A DNA stretch of 64,000 nt from Verrucomicrobiota bacterium (GCA_963205275.1 CAUJIH010000097.1:1-64000), one strand, 5' to 3'; positions 42,743 through 52,321 are shown, counted from the first letter of the stretch. Made by a program: numbers and translations. The notes: generated by a model from the sequence alone, not told the origin.

Positions 42743-43714
42743 TTAAACAAGTACGGGAGCTTCCGCTGGGCGGAATACGATCAGGCCCATATTACTTCGC
42801 TTCTCCGTTAGATAGCCGGAGATTCGGGTATCGACGACACAGCAGCGCCCCTTGCTCTTGGTCGAAGTGGCATGCATGAATCGGCAGGTGGCTCCATCGC
42901 GAACTGCTAGACCGACGTGCGAGGTATATCCACCTGGATCATCGCTGGCAACTGCCAGCACATCGCCATCCTGGAGTTTCGATTCGATTCCGGCGACCTT
43001 GCTTTTCGGGATGTAAGTAACAGGTAGGTCGGAGACTCGACGTTCGATTTTCGCCATTTCCGGAACTAGGGAAGGATCGTTGCGAAGATAGCGATAGCTT
43101 TTCCAAGCGGACTGCATCTCACGCACATTGCGATGAACAGGGGTGCCTCCTAGGCTAGCGGTGGGATTGACCCCGAGTCCCCGGCTCTGATTGTTGGCAA
43201 AGACTTCTTCCAGATGATGCATACGGCTAAGGTAGGAGCCATCGCAGACGCCATTCCGGTAGCGTTCCAATTCGATATAGCGAAGGTAAGTTTCGCGATT
43301 CCAGTGAGACGATGGATTCTTGATCATCCTCGAAAAGGCGAGCGATGCTTCGTAGAAGGTCCAGCAGTCGAGCATGTTGAAATTGACGGAGGGAGACTCG
43401 ATTTTGTCATCGATTTCCAAGGTGTAGTTTCCGTAAGGAGTGCCGCAGAGGGCTTTGCCAACCGTCGCCGTGCGTTTTCCGATGGGCAGGCTAGCCCAAT
43501 TTTCCTTGCTAGCTCGTTCACAGAGAACCTTGAATTTCTGCTCTCCTTTGAAAACCGTGCCCCAAGGGAGTTTGGGTGATCGGACGCTCAGGGAGGCCGG
43601 AGTTTCCACCGCGACAGTTTTACAGTGAGGAAAAAACAGGAGAGATCCCGCTCCGCCGAAGGCGTAGAGAAACCGACGTCGGGAATGGGATTCTTCAGAT
43701 GAAAAAGGTGACAT
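42743..43714 (-). CDS. DUF1460-like (N-acetylmuramoyl-L-alanine amidase-like) exported protein
   Basis: RRRFLYAFGGAGSLLFFPHC export signal; NMLDCWTFYEASLAF and DPGGYTSHVGLAVRDGATCRFMHATS. Confidence 0.65.
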   Translation of the reverse strand: MSPFSSEESHSRRRFLYAFGGAGSLLFFPHCKTVAVETPASLSVRSPKLPWGTVFKGEQKFKVLCERASKENWASLPIGKRTATVGKALCGTPYGNYTLEIDDKIESPSVNFNMLDCWTFYEASLAFSRMIKNPSSHWNRETYLRYIELERYRNGVCDGSYLSRMHHLEEVFANNQSRGLGVNPTASLGGTPVHRNVREMQSAWKSYRYLRNDPSLVPEMAKIERRVSDLPVTYIPKSKVAGIESKLQDGDVLAVASDDPGGYTSHVGLAVRDGATCRFMHATSTKSKGRCCVVDTRISGYLTEKRSNMGLIVFRPAEAPVLV

Positions 43715-43845
43715 GAGGACGAAAGGCTGAAAAAAGAGAAATAATTCGGATAATTTAACAGATGATTGACTCGATTTCAAGTATTCGGCCCCTTCGTCGG
43801 GTTCCTCTCGCCTCGATAGGAGATGTGGGAGCGTATGAGATTTTT

Positions 43846-43953
43846 ATCCACGGATTTCACGGATGAACGCAGATTTTTTTAGACTCTTATCTGCGAAAAT
43901 CTGCGTAATCTGTGGATACCTAAAATCGCCTGCCCCTTTTCTGTGCGGTCTGC
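43846..43953 (+). repeat. Dispersed imperfect-palindrome repeat, copy 1
   Basis: ATCCACGGATTTCACGGATGAACGCAGATTTTTTTAGACTCTTATCTGCGAAAATCTGCGTAATCTGTGGAT plus conserved tail aaaatcgcctgccccttttctg; arms match 22/29 by eye. Confidence 0.85.
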
Positions 43954-43956
43954 TAT

Positions 43957-44163
43957 CTAAACAGTAACTAACTGAGTACCTACATACTCCGACTCCATTT
44001 CTGGCTCTCCATCTTCGAGAAGCATGGAGATGACCTCTTGAAGGTTGGCCCGCAATTCATCAAGGCTCTCTCCTTGAGTGTGAGATCCAGAGAATCTAGG
44101 CACAAAACCGACAAAAAGTCCGGTCTCGGGACATTTTTCGACGACGGCAGTAAAGGCTCTCAT
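43957..44163 (-). CDS. HicB-like antitoxin-family protein without visible HicA
   Basis: MRAFTAVVEKCPETGLFVGFVPRFSGSHTQGESLDELRANLQEVISMLLED, HicB partial RNase H-like fold pattern. Confidence 0.75.
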   Translation of the reverse strand: MRAFTAVVEKCPETGLFVGFVPRFSGSHTQGESLDELRANLQEVISMLLEDGEPEMESEYVGTQLVTV

Positions 44164-44444
44164 GCTGATCCCCTACACTATAGAATACGAGTGGCGACTT
44201 CTTACCAAACACTGATTCAGTGACCAGTCGCGAAGCAAAGCAAGCAGTCACTTTTACCAAGGGATTTGGCACCTACGAACGCGTTGTGCGCAACTCCACG
44301 ATTCCGATAAAGGAATTCCTTCACTTTTTCTGCGCCAAGATCCTCTTTTGTTCCGTCGCGGTCTGCTCGGGGAGGCTCGTGACGGTGGATGACTCTCTAG
44401 ATCCGTCTACCAACTGAAATTTGCAATACCTCAGAGTCCTTGCG

Positions 44445-44550
44445 CGACAGATTTCACAGATTTCACAGATTTTTTTAGACTCCTATCTGCGGAAATCTGT
44501 GTAATCTGTGGATCGATAAAATCGCCTGTCCTTTTTCTGCACCATTCTGC
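44445..44550 (+). repeat. Dispersed imperfect-palindrome repeat, copy 2
   Basis: gacagatttcacagatttcacagatttttttagactcctatctgcggaaatctgtgtaatctgtggat + tail aaaatcgcctgtcctttttctg. Confidence 0.85.
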
Positions 44551-44638
44551 GGATGATGCATTCATTGCTCATCTTACGCTGATTTTAAGAGCAATATCGA
44601 ATATCTCACGCCTCGATAGTATATAGGGTGACTAGCCT

Positions 44639-45022
44639 CTACTCCGAGTCAGACTGATTTTCTGATTCAACAGGGTCTGGTTTGGCAGGTAACCCTGTCT
44701 GCTCGCTTTGGTAGGCCTGACGAACGAGGGACACGATCCAATCGGTTACGATTTGGCCTTCTGAGAGTGCCACGCGCGACCAAGCATCGAACTCTTTCGG
44801 ACTGATTTTTAGAACGATATGAGAGAGATCGAGCTTGCGAAGCTTTTTCTCATCAAGGCGCATCAGACCCTCGATAATCAGCAGCGCCTTGGCAGGGATG
44901 TCTATGCTGGAGGAGAGCCAGTTCGTGACCGTTTTCACGCTGACACCACACTCCTTCGCAAGCCAATCGCGCCCGCGTTTGGGATCGTCCACCCATGCCT
45001 TGATTACCTTCTTGTTGGGCAT
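44639..45022 (-). CDS. HTH DNA-binding regulator with C-terminal RHH-like segment
   Basis: RDWLAKECGVSVKTVTNWLSSSIDIPAKALLIIEGLMRLDE resembles Cro/CI-type HTH; then VLKISPKEFDAWSRVALSEGQIVTDWIVSLVRQ. Confidence 0.65.
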   Translation of the reverse strand: MPNKKVIKAWVDDPKRGRDWLAKECGVSVKTVTNWLSSSIDIPAKALLIIEGLMRLDEKKLRKLDLSHIVLKISPKEFDAWSRVALSEGQIVTDWIVSLVRQAYQSEQTGLPAKPDPVESENQSDSE

Positions 45023-45032
45023 GACAGAACTC

Positions 45033-45097
45033 TTCCCGATTTCGGGAAAAATGCAAGCTTTCTCCCGATTCCGGGTTTACAATCCCGATTGTCGGGA
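45033..45097. promoter_or_regulatory. Cluster of three CCCGATT palindromes between divergent genes, candidate operator array
   Basis: TTCCCGATTTCGGGAA (45033-45048), TCCCGATTCCGGG (45063-45075), TCCCGATTGTCGGGA (45083-45097). Confidence 0.6.
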
Positions 45098-45113
45098 TAA
45101 TATCAAAACAACT

Positions 45114-45338
45114 ATGGAAACTGAATTGTTCGATTTGCCGATTCCCATGAAGGGACTCACGCCTCAGGAGATTGCCTGGATGGCGGTCAAGAGTTCAGAT
45201 TCTGGTAAAAGCACCAGCGAGGTGGTGCGGGATCTGGTGAGGCAAGAAGTCGCCCGCCTCGAATCCGAACAGGAGGCGGAGTCATCATCTGAGTCATCCG
45301 TAGCCGAATCACAGCCCGAATCGTGTCAAGATCAGTAG
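45114..45338 (+). CDS. Small RHH-like protein with acidic tail
   Basis: METELFDLPIPMKGLTPQEIAWMAVKSSDSGKSTSEVVRDLVRQEVARLESEQ...; divergent from HTH gene. Confidence 0.6.
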   Translation: METELFDLPIPMKGLTPQEIAWMAVKSSDSGKSTSEVVRDLVRQEVARLESEQEAESSSESSVAESQPESCQDQ

Positions 45339-45445
45339 CCGACGAAGGGCTGAATCAGCCAATACCACGCGGAAATCGCTGAGAACGACAGCCGTTTTCC
45401 CAATCTTTATTTTTACAAACTCTTTAGACAAAAAATCGCTCACCC

Positions 45446-47617
45446 ATGAGTCGCACCCATACCATACAAGCCATCATCGACGCACGCCAACCCATGGCGA
45501 AAAAGGCAGCCGAAGCCGACAAGGCACTCTACCAAATCGAAGGAGAAATCCGAAAGTTCAAGGAATTCATCCCTCGTTTCACAGAGAATCTCGATCCGGA
45601 AGCCGTAGCAGAACTCAAGGCTCTCTATCCCGCCATCGACCAATTGCTGACTCGACTGTCGGAAGAAAAAGAGAGAATCGGCCTGCTCGCCCAACGCTTT
45701 TCCCGCAGAACGTTGAATATCGGTGTCGTCGGCCCTGCCAGAAACGGAAAAAGCACCCTGCTCCAACAAATCACCGGATTGACGCCCGAGGAAATCCCTT
45801 CGGGCAACAAAGGGCACCTCACAGGAGCGCCTTCTTTCATCTATCACCGGGATTCGGACATCACAGAAGGGGAATTGCACTTCTTCACCGAATCCGAGTT
45901 TCTCAAGGATGTCGTCGCACCTTATTATCGTGAACTCAATTGGCTGGGGAGTGCGCCGTCTAGTCTGGATGCCTTTCGGCGCGCAAATTTGGTGAACGAA
46001 GCGGGAAACGATGCCACCAAGAGCAAGATTTTCGAAAAATTATTGGAAACTCGAGATGCCCTCGACTCTTTTCGGCAATACTTCGGACAAGGTCAAAAAG
46101 TCATTCCAAAGGAGGAAATTCGCGAATGGATCGCCCAAGAAGGCGTCGCCGAACCTGGTCAAGCACCGCCAAAACTTCACAAATGGCGTGCAGTGAAATA
46201 TGCGAATATCCACTGCCGCTTCAGCCAAGAAGATGTGGGGAACATTTCTGTTTCAGACACCCCCGGCCTAGGTGACTTCATCAGCGGTGCCGAGGAGCGG
46301 CTCGCCGAGATGGTGGGGCGTGATTTGGACGCAGCACTATTCGTCAGAATGCCCAGTCCACATGGTCCCATTGTCTCACCCCCTGATACCAACCTTTATA
46401 CCCTGATCTCAAAGGCGATCACCGAGTTGACGCCCAAGGACTGGACCTATTATATCATCAACAAGACGGCGGAAAACGCAGGGAATCTCGATCACTTCGA
46501 GGCTGATTTACAAGATAAACGCATCCATACCAGAACTCGTCACCGCGTCGATTGCTCGAACACTGGTGAAACCCTGACGGCACTCGATGAAATCCTGAGC
46601 GACATCGCCAGCAATTTGGGCACACTCGACCAGCGGCTCTTCAAGCTTCGCATGGATAGGCTAGGGGAGCTGAAGACCGAGATCCTTTCGCTCGCTGAAC
46701 GGGCGACAAGGGTCCTGCCCAAAGCAGGCAAGCTCCAGCCAGATGAGGCCCTTTTCGATAAGCTCTTTGACGAGGCATGGCTCAACTTGGGACTCAAATC
46801 AAAACAACAGGTCGATGTCCTCCGCGAAAAGAGGAATCTTGATGAACCTCGTTTTCTCGCGGCTCTGGAGGAGGTTTTCAGTACCTTAGAAAAAGGCCCC
46901 GATCTGCCGGACGAACAGGAGGTCAATAGACAATCCGCCGCCCAGGGGCTGATGCACTGGCACGCCCATAAGATGAACGAACTGCGCGCCGAGATCGCTC
47001 GTGCGTTTCAATCGATCGACAAGGTCCTACAGGCTTTGTTTGACGAAATGCGCGAGAACGCGCTCGATGCCCTACACGCTGAGGACGGTGGAAAACTAGC
47101 TCGTTTGTCCAATGGCGATGATCCGTGGGAAGCCTTGAAGCGCTCTTGGGAGGGATTGGAACAAGGTGACACGATGATAGAGGCCATCGACATGCTGCTG
47201 ACCTCCGGGTTGTCATTTCGAGGATTCATCCAGCCGAGAGTGCGCACAAGTCTCGACGTGCTAGACCCCGATATGCCGGAGTCGAAACACTACCATCACT
47301 CATCAGCTGACAAACCAATCGACTCAATCGAGAAGCTGGAACTCGCCTGGCGCAGTGCTGTGTCTAGCTGCGAAGGAGTAATCAAAGAGATGGCAGCCGA
47401 ACCCAGCATGGCTCTATTCGCCGCCGCCGCCGATTTTCGAGGCGCTATCCTCCATACGCGCGGGGACAGGGCCCGAGATGCTTGGAAATTATTTTATCGC
47501 CAGAATAGAGCCGATGTCTGGGAGGAAGAATTCACCCAACTGGAGGCCGACAGTCGTCGGCGTCGTGAGTGGGAAAATGCAGTGAAACAATTGCAAGCAT
47601 CTGCCTCGGTATTTTGA
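45446..47617 (+). CDS. Large dynamin-like GTPase
   Basis: Walker A GPARNGKST, G3 DTPGLGD, G4-like NKTAEN; 723 aa with long helical flanks. Confidence 0.8.
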   Translation: MSRTHTIQAIIDARQPMAKKAAEADKALYQIEGEIRKFKEFIPRFTENLDPEAVAELKALYPAIDQLLTRLSEEKERIGLLAQRFSRRTLNIGVVGPARNGKSTLLQQITGLTPEEIPSGNKGHLTGAPSFIYHRDSDITEGELHFFTESEFLKDVVAPYYRELNWLGSAPSSLDAFRRANLVNEAGNDATKSKIFEKLLETRDALDSFRQYFGQGQKVIPKEEIREWIAQEGVAEPGQAPPKLHKWRAVKYANIHCRFSQEDVGNISVSDTPGLGDFISGAEERLAEMVGRDLDAALFVRMPSPHGPIVSPPDTNLYTLISKAITELTPKDWTYYIINKTAENAGNLDHFEADLQDKRIHTRTRHRVDCSNTGETLTALDEILSDIASNLGTLDQRLFKLRMDRLGELKTEILSLAERATRVLPKAGKLQPDEALFDKLFDEAWLNLGLKSKQQVDVLREKRNLDEPRFLAALEEVFSTLEKGPDLPDEQEVNRQSAAQGLMHWHAHKMNELRAEIARAFQSIDKVLQALFDEMRENALDALHAEDGGKLARLSNGDDPWEALKRSWEGLEQGDTMIEAIDMLLTSGLSFRGFIQPRVRTSLDVLDPDMPESKHYHHSSADKPIDSIEKLELAWRSAVSSCEGVIKEMAAEPSMALFAAAADFRGAILHTRGDRARDAWKLFYRQNRADVWEEEFTQLEADSRRRREWENAVKQLQASASVF

Positions 47618-47660
47618 GAACTCAAACCCATTTTCAAACGAAGTATTACACGATCCTTTT

Positions 47661-48659
47661 ATGAGCATACCTGTGATAAAGATTGCCATGGTCGGCCCAC
47701 GCGGAGTCGGCAAGACTAGCCTGCTCGCCGCGATGTATGCGGAACTGAAAAACGAGCTGTTGGATATCGGATGTTCTTTCTTGATGGAGAGGGGACCCAC
47801 ACAAGTCGCGATCAATACTCGCTTGCGGGAGCTAAAGCAGGTTGCTTTTGCTACTGGTGCGAAAATCCAGATAGGCGAAGGAATCAGCGCCAGCTCGCAG
47901 GAGGAGACATTCACCTTCCATCTAGAAGTGGGCGATGGAGGGGAAGCGGAGGCAAGCTTGCAGTTCACCGACCTGCCTGGAGGGTGGTACACCGGAACGG
48001 GGAACTTCGAGAAGGCGGATCAAATTCTGGCTGAGTCCGCTGTGTCCTTTCTAGCCGTGGATGCCACGGCCCTCATGGAATCACCTTCAAAGATGTATGA
48101 TGGTCTTGGTAAATATCACCAAGAGATCAATGCTCCGGATTTCATCCAAGACGCTTATGAGAGAGTAACCTTTACGAATCCTCACTCGGTAGTTCTTACC
48201 TTGATCCGAGCAGAGACCTATATCGACAAGGGCAGGGTGGACGAATTGATATTAAAAACGCGTCAGGCATATACCAGCTTGGCAAAAATGCTTGCATGCA
48301 AAGGAATCTCCCTCTGTGGATGTTACGTGGAAACCGTGGGTTCCCTTTATTTCAATGCCTTTACAAAAAGCGATGGAGTCATTTCTACTGAGTTTATCCG
48401 AGATCCAAACAAGGGATATAAACCAACCCGCTGCGCCGTCCCCTTGAGAATCGCTGTGCACGGAGCGTTCCAATCCGCCAAGGACCAGGCGAGTGAGGAT
48501 GTAGAAAGAAATGACATATTGATCTATAATATCCTCACCGATTTATTAGGCTTCAACACTCCTCTCAAGCAAGCGCGGGAAAAGGAATCGCTGGTAGTCC
48601 AAGTATTCGACTCCATCGCTCAAAAAACGAGAGGCGACGACTATTTCGATCTCCTATGA
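47661..48659 (+). CDS. P-loop GTPase-like protein (TRAFAC-type, second GTPase of the operon)
   Basis: IKIAMVGPRGVGKTSLLAAMYAEL Walker A; LQFTDLPGGWYTG Walker B/G3-like; 332 aa. Confidence 0.7.
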   Translation: MSIPVIKIAMVGPRGVGKTSLLAAMYAELKNELLDIGCSFLMERGPTQVAINTRLRELKQVAFATGAKIQIGEGISASSQEETFTFHLEVGDGGEAEASLQFTDLPGGWYTGTGNFEKADQILAESAVSFLAVDATALMESPSKMYDGLGKYHQEINAPDFIQDAYERVTFTNPHSVVLTLIRAETYIDKGRVDELILKTRQAYTSLAKMLACKGISLCGCYVETVGSLYFNAFTKSDGVISTEFIRDPNKGYKPTRCAVPLRIAVHGAFQSAKDQASEDVERNDILIYNILTDLLGFNTPLKQAREKESLVVQVFDSIAQKTRGDDYFDLL

Positions 48660-49762
48660 AAACTGGCATTAAAACTTCAGGGCGAGCTTCGCAATCTGAC
48701 TATACTTGGAAAAGCAATGATTCAGGGAGTGCGGACAGCTTTTACGATCTGGAAAACCAGGTGGGACAAGATCATGGCTGTGTGATCGTGCACGGCGACG
48801 ACGATCTTTTCCAAGCCTGTTTCGCGGGATTTCGCACCGACTTACATGATTATCGACAGCGAAATATCGGCGTCTCGGTGGCTTTTTTGGAAATCTCCCA
48901 GGTGCAGGCTCGTGCCTTGACTCTCTTATTTTTAGAAAAATACGAGGAGTTTAGCCGCCGACTACTGGATGCAGTGGAGCGCTGGGTCCCGACCGATGTG
49001 CCGCCTGCGGAACAGGGAGCCTCCGTCGGTGAATGGCGCTATGACGGGAAAAAATTGATCGCTCTAGTCGAGGAAGCCGTCAAGCAAGCAAATCTCGCTC
49101 CTAGCTCGTCTGAGTCCACCGAAGCAAATCCGTTCGCCACCCCTCGCAGCTTTGACTATGACGCCAAGGCCAAGGTCGGGGAGTCAGCCCACACAAAGAG
49201 CCAGAGGAGCGTCAAAATGCTCTGTGAGGAACTTCGGAAATATGACTTTTCTAGCGGTGCAGGCTTGAAGCTCCTCCTAGCAAGCGCGCCGCCGCAGGCA
49301 GGATACGAAAAAGCTCTCCGGGAAGCCGACCGTCTGCTCTGGGCCGAAGGGTCGCAAGATGATCTGGTAGCATATCGCAAAAAAAAACAGACTTGGAAGA
49401 CGAACAATACACTGTCTACAATATTAGCGATGCTATCGAGAGATGCTTCCTATCGTGGTTTTGGGACACGATTGATAAAGCGCCTGGTTTTGGAAGAGTC
49501 GCCAAACTCCTCGAACCACACATACAGAGTTTCTCCCAAAAAGTTATCGATTATCTGCGTAGTCATCGCGGTGAGTAGTATTCTAATCTGGGCGACAAGG
49601 GATAAAGGAGACGAACCCGTTTCTACCAGTGATACTGGAGGAGAACTCGAATCCCCTGATACACCGCAAAACACTGACGGGAAAGAGGAATCTGAGTATC
49701 CCAAGCCCGCTCCTGACCCCAAAGCTGAGAAGCCTGTTCCTAAGCCTAATGACTCTATGTGA
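48656..49762 (+). CDS. GTPase-operon partner protein, C-terminal TM helix and Pro-rich tail
   Basis: ATGA overlap with upstream GTPase gene; KKLSIICVVIAVSSILIWATR TM, then PKPAPDPKAEKPVPKP. Confidence 0.65.
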   Translation: MKTGIKTSGRASQSDYTWKSNDSGSADSFYDLENQVGQDHGCVIVHGDDDLFQACFAGFRTDLHDYRQRNIGVSVAFLEISQVQARALTLLFLEKYEEFSRRLLDAVERWVPTDVPPAEQGASVGEWRYDGKKLIALVEEAVKQANLAPSSSESTEANPFATPRSFDYDAKAKVGESAHTKSQRSVKMLCEELRKYDFSSGAGLKLLLASAPPQAGYEKALREADRLLWAEGSQDDLVAYRKKKQTWKTNNTLSTILAMLSRDASYRGFGTRLIKRLVLEESPNSSNHTYRVSPKKLSIICVVIAVSSILIWATRDKGDEPVSTSDTGGELESPDTPQNTDGKEESEYPKPAPDPKAEKPVPKPNDSM

Positions 49763-49824
49763 AAAGGCGAATCAGCGATTTTTAAGGGCCGGCTCTTTAC
49801 CATTCTGAAGAGTTTGAGATTTTT

Positions 49825-49930
49825 CTCCACAGATTTCGCGGATGAACGCAGATTTTTTTGATTCTTATCTGCGTAAATCTGTGTAATCTGTGGATCGACA
49901 AAATAGCCTATCCCTTTTCTGTCCTTCTGC
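49825..49930 (+). repeat. Dispersed imperfect-palindrome repeat, copy 3
   Basis: ctccacagatttcgcggatgaacgcagatttttttgattcttatctgcgtaaatctgtgtaatctgtggat + tail aaaatagcctatcccttttctg. Confidence 0.85.
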
Positions 49931-50160
49931 CGGGACTCTATCGAGATTCACCTCCGCTCCGAATTCGCTGTGGGCTGGCAGGGGGGGCATTTTTCGCTCC
50001 TTCAAGAATTTTGAGATCAGGCTCGGATTAAGCAGTGCATGTGTCGCGATTCTCTGATCAGCTCTGCTTTGGTTCCCTCGCGGGATACGGGCAAACAACC
50101 TGTTCCTGTTGTGGTAAGAAATAGCCTGTCCTTGTAAATTCTATAAATTTTTGTGTGAAG

Positions 50161-50196
50161 TCCAAAATAAAAAGGCCGGGGAGATCCCGGCCTTTT
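50161..50196 (-). terminator. Rho-independent terminator of fusA
   Basis: AAAAGGCCGGG-N5-CCCGGCCTTTT perfect 11-bp stem followed on minus strand by TATTTT, ~30 bp after fusA stop. Confidence 0.85.
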
Positions 50197-50224
50197 CACC
50201 TTGAGAGATTTTCTTCGCGTCTTC

Positions 50225-52321
50225 TTATCGGGCGGCATCCGCAGCGGCTTTGGCGGCGGCAGCCTTGGCGATGATCGCTTCAGAGATGTTTCGAGGGCAG
50301 GGAGAATAGTGAGAAAACTCCATTGAGAACTGTCCACGCCCAGAGGTCATCGTCCGAAGGTCGCCGATGTAACCGAACATCTCGCTCAGAGGAGCATCCG
50401 CCTTTACCCGAACGCCAGTCGGCGTGTTGTCCTGCGCCTTGATCATTCCGCGACGGCGATTGAGGTCTCCGATCACGTCTCCGACATGGGCCTCGGGGGT
50501 GAACACGTCCACCTTCATAATCGGCTCCATCAGTTGAGGCGCACATTTGGGGATCGTCTGACGATAGGCACTCTTCGCCGCGATTTCGAAGGCGATGGAG
50601 GATGAGTCAACCGCGTGGAATCCACCATCGAGCAGGGTCACTTTGAAGTCCATCATCGGATAACCAGCGAGAGTTCCTTTTTCCTTGGAGAGCTTGAAGC
50701 CCTTTTCAACGGCAGGCCAGTATTCCCGAGGGACGTTACCACCGACGACCTTGGATTCGAAGGAGAAGCCCGTTCCCATTTCGCCAGGCTCGATTGTATA
50801 GTCGATCTTGGCGTATTGACCGGAACCTCCGGACTGCTTTTTGTGGGTGTAAGAGTCGGTCGTCGCCTTCGTAATCGTTTCGCGATAGGCGACCTGAGGC
50901 GCTCCGACTTCGACTTCGACTTTATAAGTCCGCTTCAGAATATCGACCTTAATGTCGAGGTGAAGCTCTCCCATTCCCTTGAGAATCGTTTCTCCGGTTT
51001 CGGTGTCAGTTTCCACATAGAAGGATGGATCCTCGCGCACCATCTTGGCGATGGCTTCGCCCAGTTTCTCGCTCGCTCCTTTATCCTTGGGAGAAACAGC
51101 GATGGAGATTACTGGATCGGGGAAAACCATCGGTTCCAGAGTCGCCGGATCTTTGGGATCGCAGAGTGTGTGTCCTGTCTGGACGTTCTTCATTCCGACA
51201 AGAGCAACAATATCGCCTGCTTGAGCGCTATCGCGCTCAATCCGATCATCTGCGCTCATCTCGACGATACGCCCGATACGCTCGGTTTTGCTGGTAAATG
51301 TATTGAGAATCGTATCGCCCTTGGCGAGTTTTCCGGAATAGACGCGGATAAAGGTCAGTGCTCCATACTGGTCGTCCATAATCTTGAATGCCAATGCGCG
51401 GAGTGGTGCATCCGGTGTGACGATCGCGAACTTCCCTGTCTCGTTCCCTTCCAGATCGACTTCAGGCTGCGGCTTGACTTCATCCGGTGCTGGAAGGAAC
51501 TCCACCACTCCGTTGAGAACGAGCTGCATTCCCTTGTTCTTGAAAGCAGAGCCACAGTAGGCCGGGAAGAAATCCATCGCGATCGTTCCTTTGCGGATGC
51601 ATCGCTTGAGTGTGGCGATATCTGGTTCCTTCCCTTCGAGATAGGCTTCCATCACCTCGTCATCCTGCTCGACCGCAGTCTCGATGAGTTCAGCACGATA
51701 TTTTTCCACGAGTTCCTTCATATCCTCGGGAACGTCTTCCAGATGGTAGGCTTCCGGTTGACCGGAGTCGTCCCAGATCCAAGCTTTGCGCGTCAGAAGT
51801 TCCACCACGCCTTTAAACTGATCTTCCGATCCGATTGGGAGCACCATGGGGAGAGGTTTGGCACCGAGAATATTACGGATTTGATCGAGGACGCGGAAAA
51901 AGTTCGATCCGATGCGGTCGAGTTTATTGATAAAGATCAGTCGAGCGACTTCTGAGTCATTGGCGTAGCGCCAGTTTGTCTCGGACTGTGGCTCGACTCC
52001 GCTCGTTCCGCAGAAAACCCCGATACCGCCATCGAGAACCTTCAGAGAGCGATAAACTTCGATAGTGAAATCGACGTGGCCGGGAGTATCGATCACATTC
52101 AGGCGATGGTCATTCCAAAAGCAACTTGTTGCGGCAGACTGAATCGTGATGCCGCGCTCGGCTTCTTGCTCCATGAAGTCCATGGTCGAGCTGCCATCAT
52201 GGGTTTCCCCCAGCTTGTGAATCTTGCCGGTGAGCTTGAGGATTCGTTCTGTAGTGGTGGTTTTACCAGCATCTACGTGTGCGAAGATGCCGATGTTTCG
52301 ATACTTGGAGAGGTATGTCAT
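50225..52321 (-). CDS. fusA: Elongation factor G
   Basis: [39 protein letters not shown]; start at MTYLSKYRN. Confidence 0.95.
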   Translation of the reverse strand: MTYLSKYRNIGIFAHVDAGKTTTTERILKLTGKIHKLGETHDGSSTMDFMEQEAERGITIQSAATSCFWNDHRLNVIDTPGHVDFTIEVYRSLKVLDGGIGVFCGTSGVEPQSETNWRYANDSEVARLIFINKLDRIGSNFFRVLDQIRNILGAKPLPMVLPIGSEDQFKGVVELLTRKAWIWDDSGQPEAYHLEDVPEDMKELVEKYRAELIETAVEQDDEVMEAYLEGKEPDIATLKRCIRKGTIAMDFFPAYCGSAFKNKGMQLVLNGVVEFLPAPDEVKPQPEVDLEGNETGKFAIVTPDAPLRALAFKIMDDQYGALTFIRVYSGKLAKGDTILNTFTSKTERIGRIVEMSADDRIERDSAQAGDIVALVGMKNVQTGHTLCDPKDPATLEPMVFPDPVISIAVSPKDKGASEKLGEAIAKMVREDPSFYVETDTETGETILKGMGELHLDIKVDILKRTYKVEVEVGAPQVAYRETITKATTDSYTHKKQSGGSGQYAKIDYTIEPGEMGTGFSFESKVVGGNVPREYWPAVEKGFKLSKEKGTLAGYPMMDFKVTLLDGGFHAVDSSSIAFEIAAKSAYRQTIPKCAPQLMEPIMKVDVFTPEAHVGDVIGDLNRRRGMIKAQDNTPTGVRVKADAPLSEMFGYIGDLRTMTSGRGQFSMEFSHYSPCPRNISEAIIAKAAAAKAAADAAR

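Noticed and set aside
44220-44417. 65-aa plus-strand ORF upstream of hicB
   Set aside because: No domain, not HicA-like on either strand; flanked by repeats, probably noncoding or decayed
50615-51955. 446-aa plus-strand ORF
   Set aside because: Fully antisense to strongly supported fusA; a mirror frame with no domain
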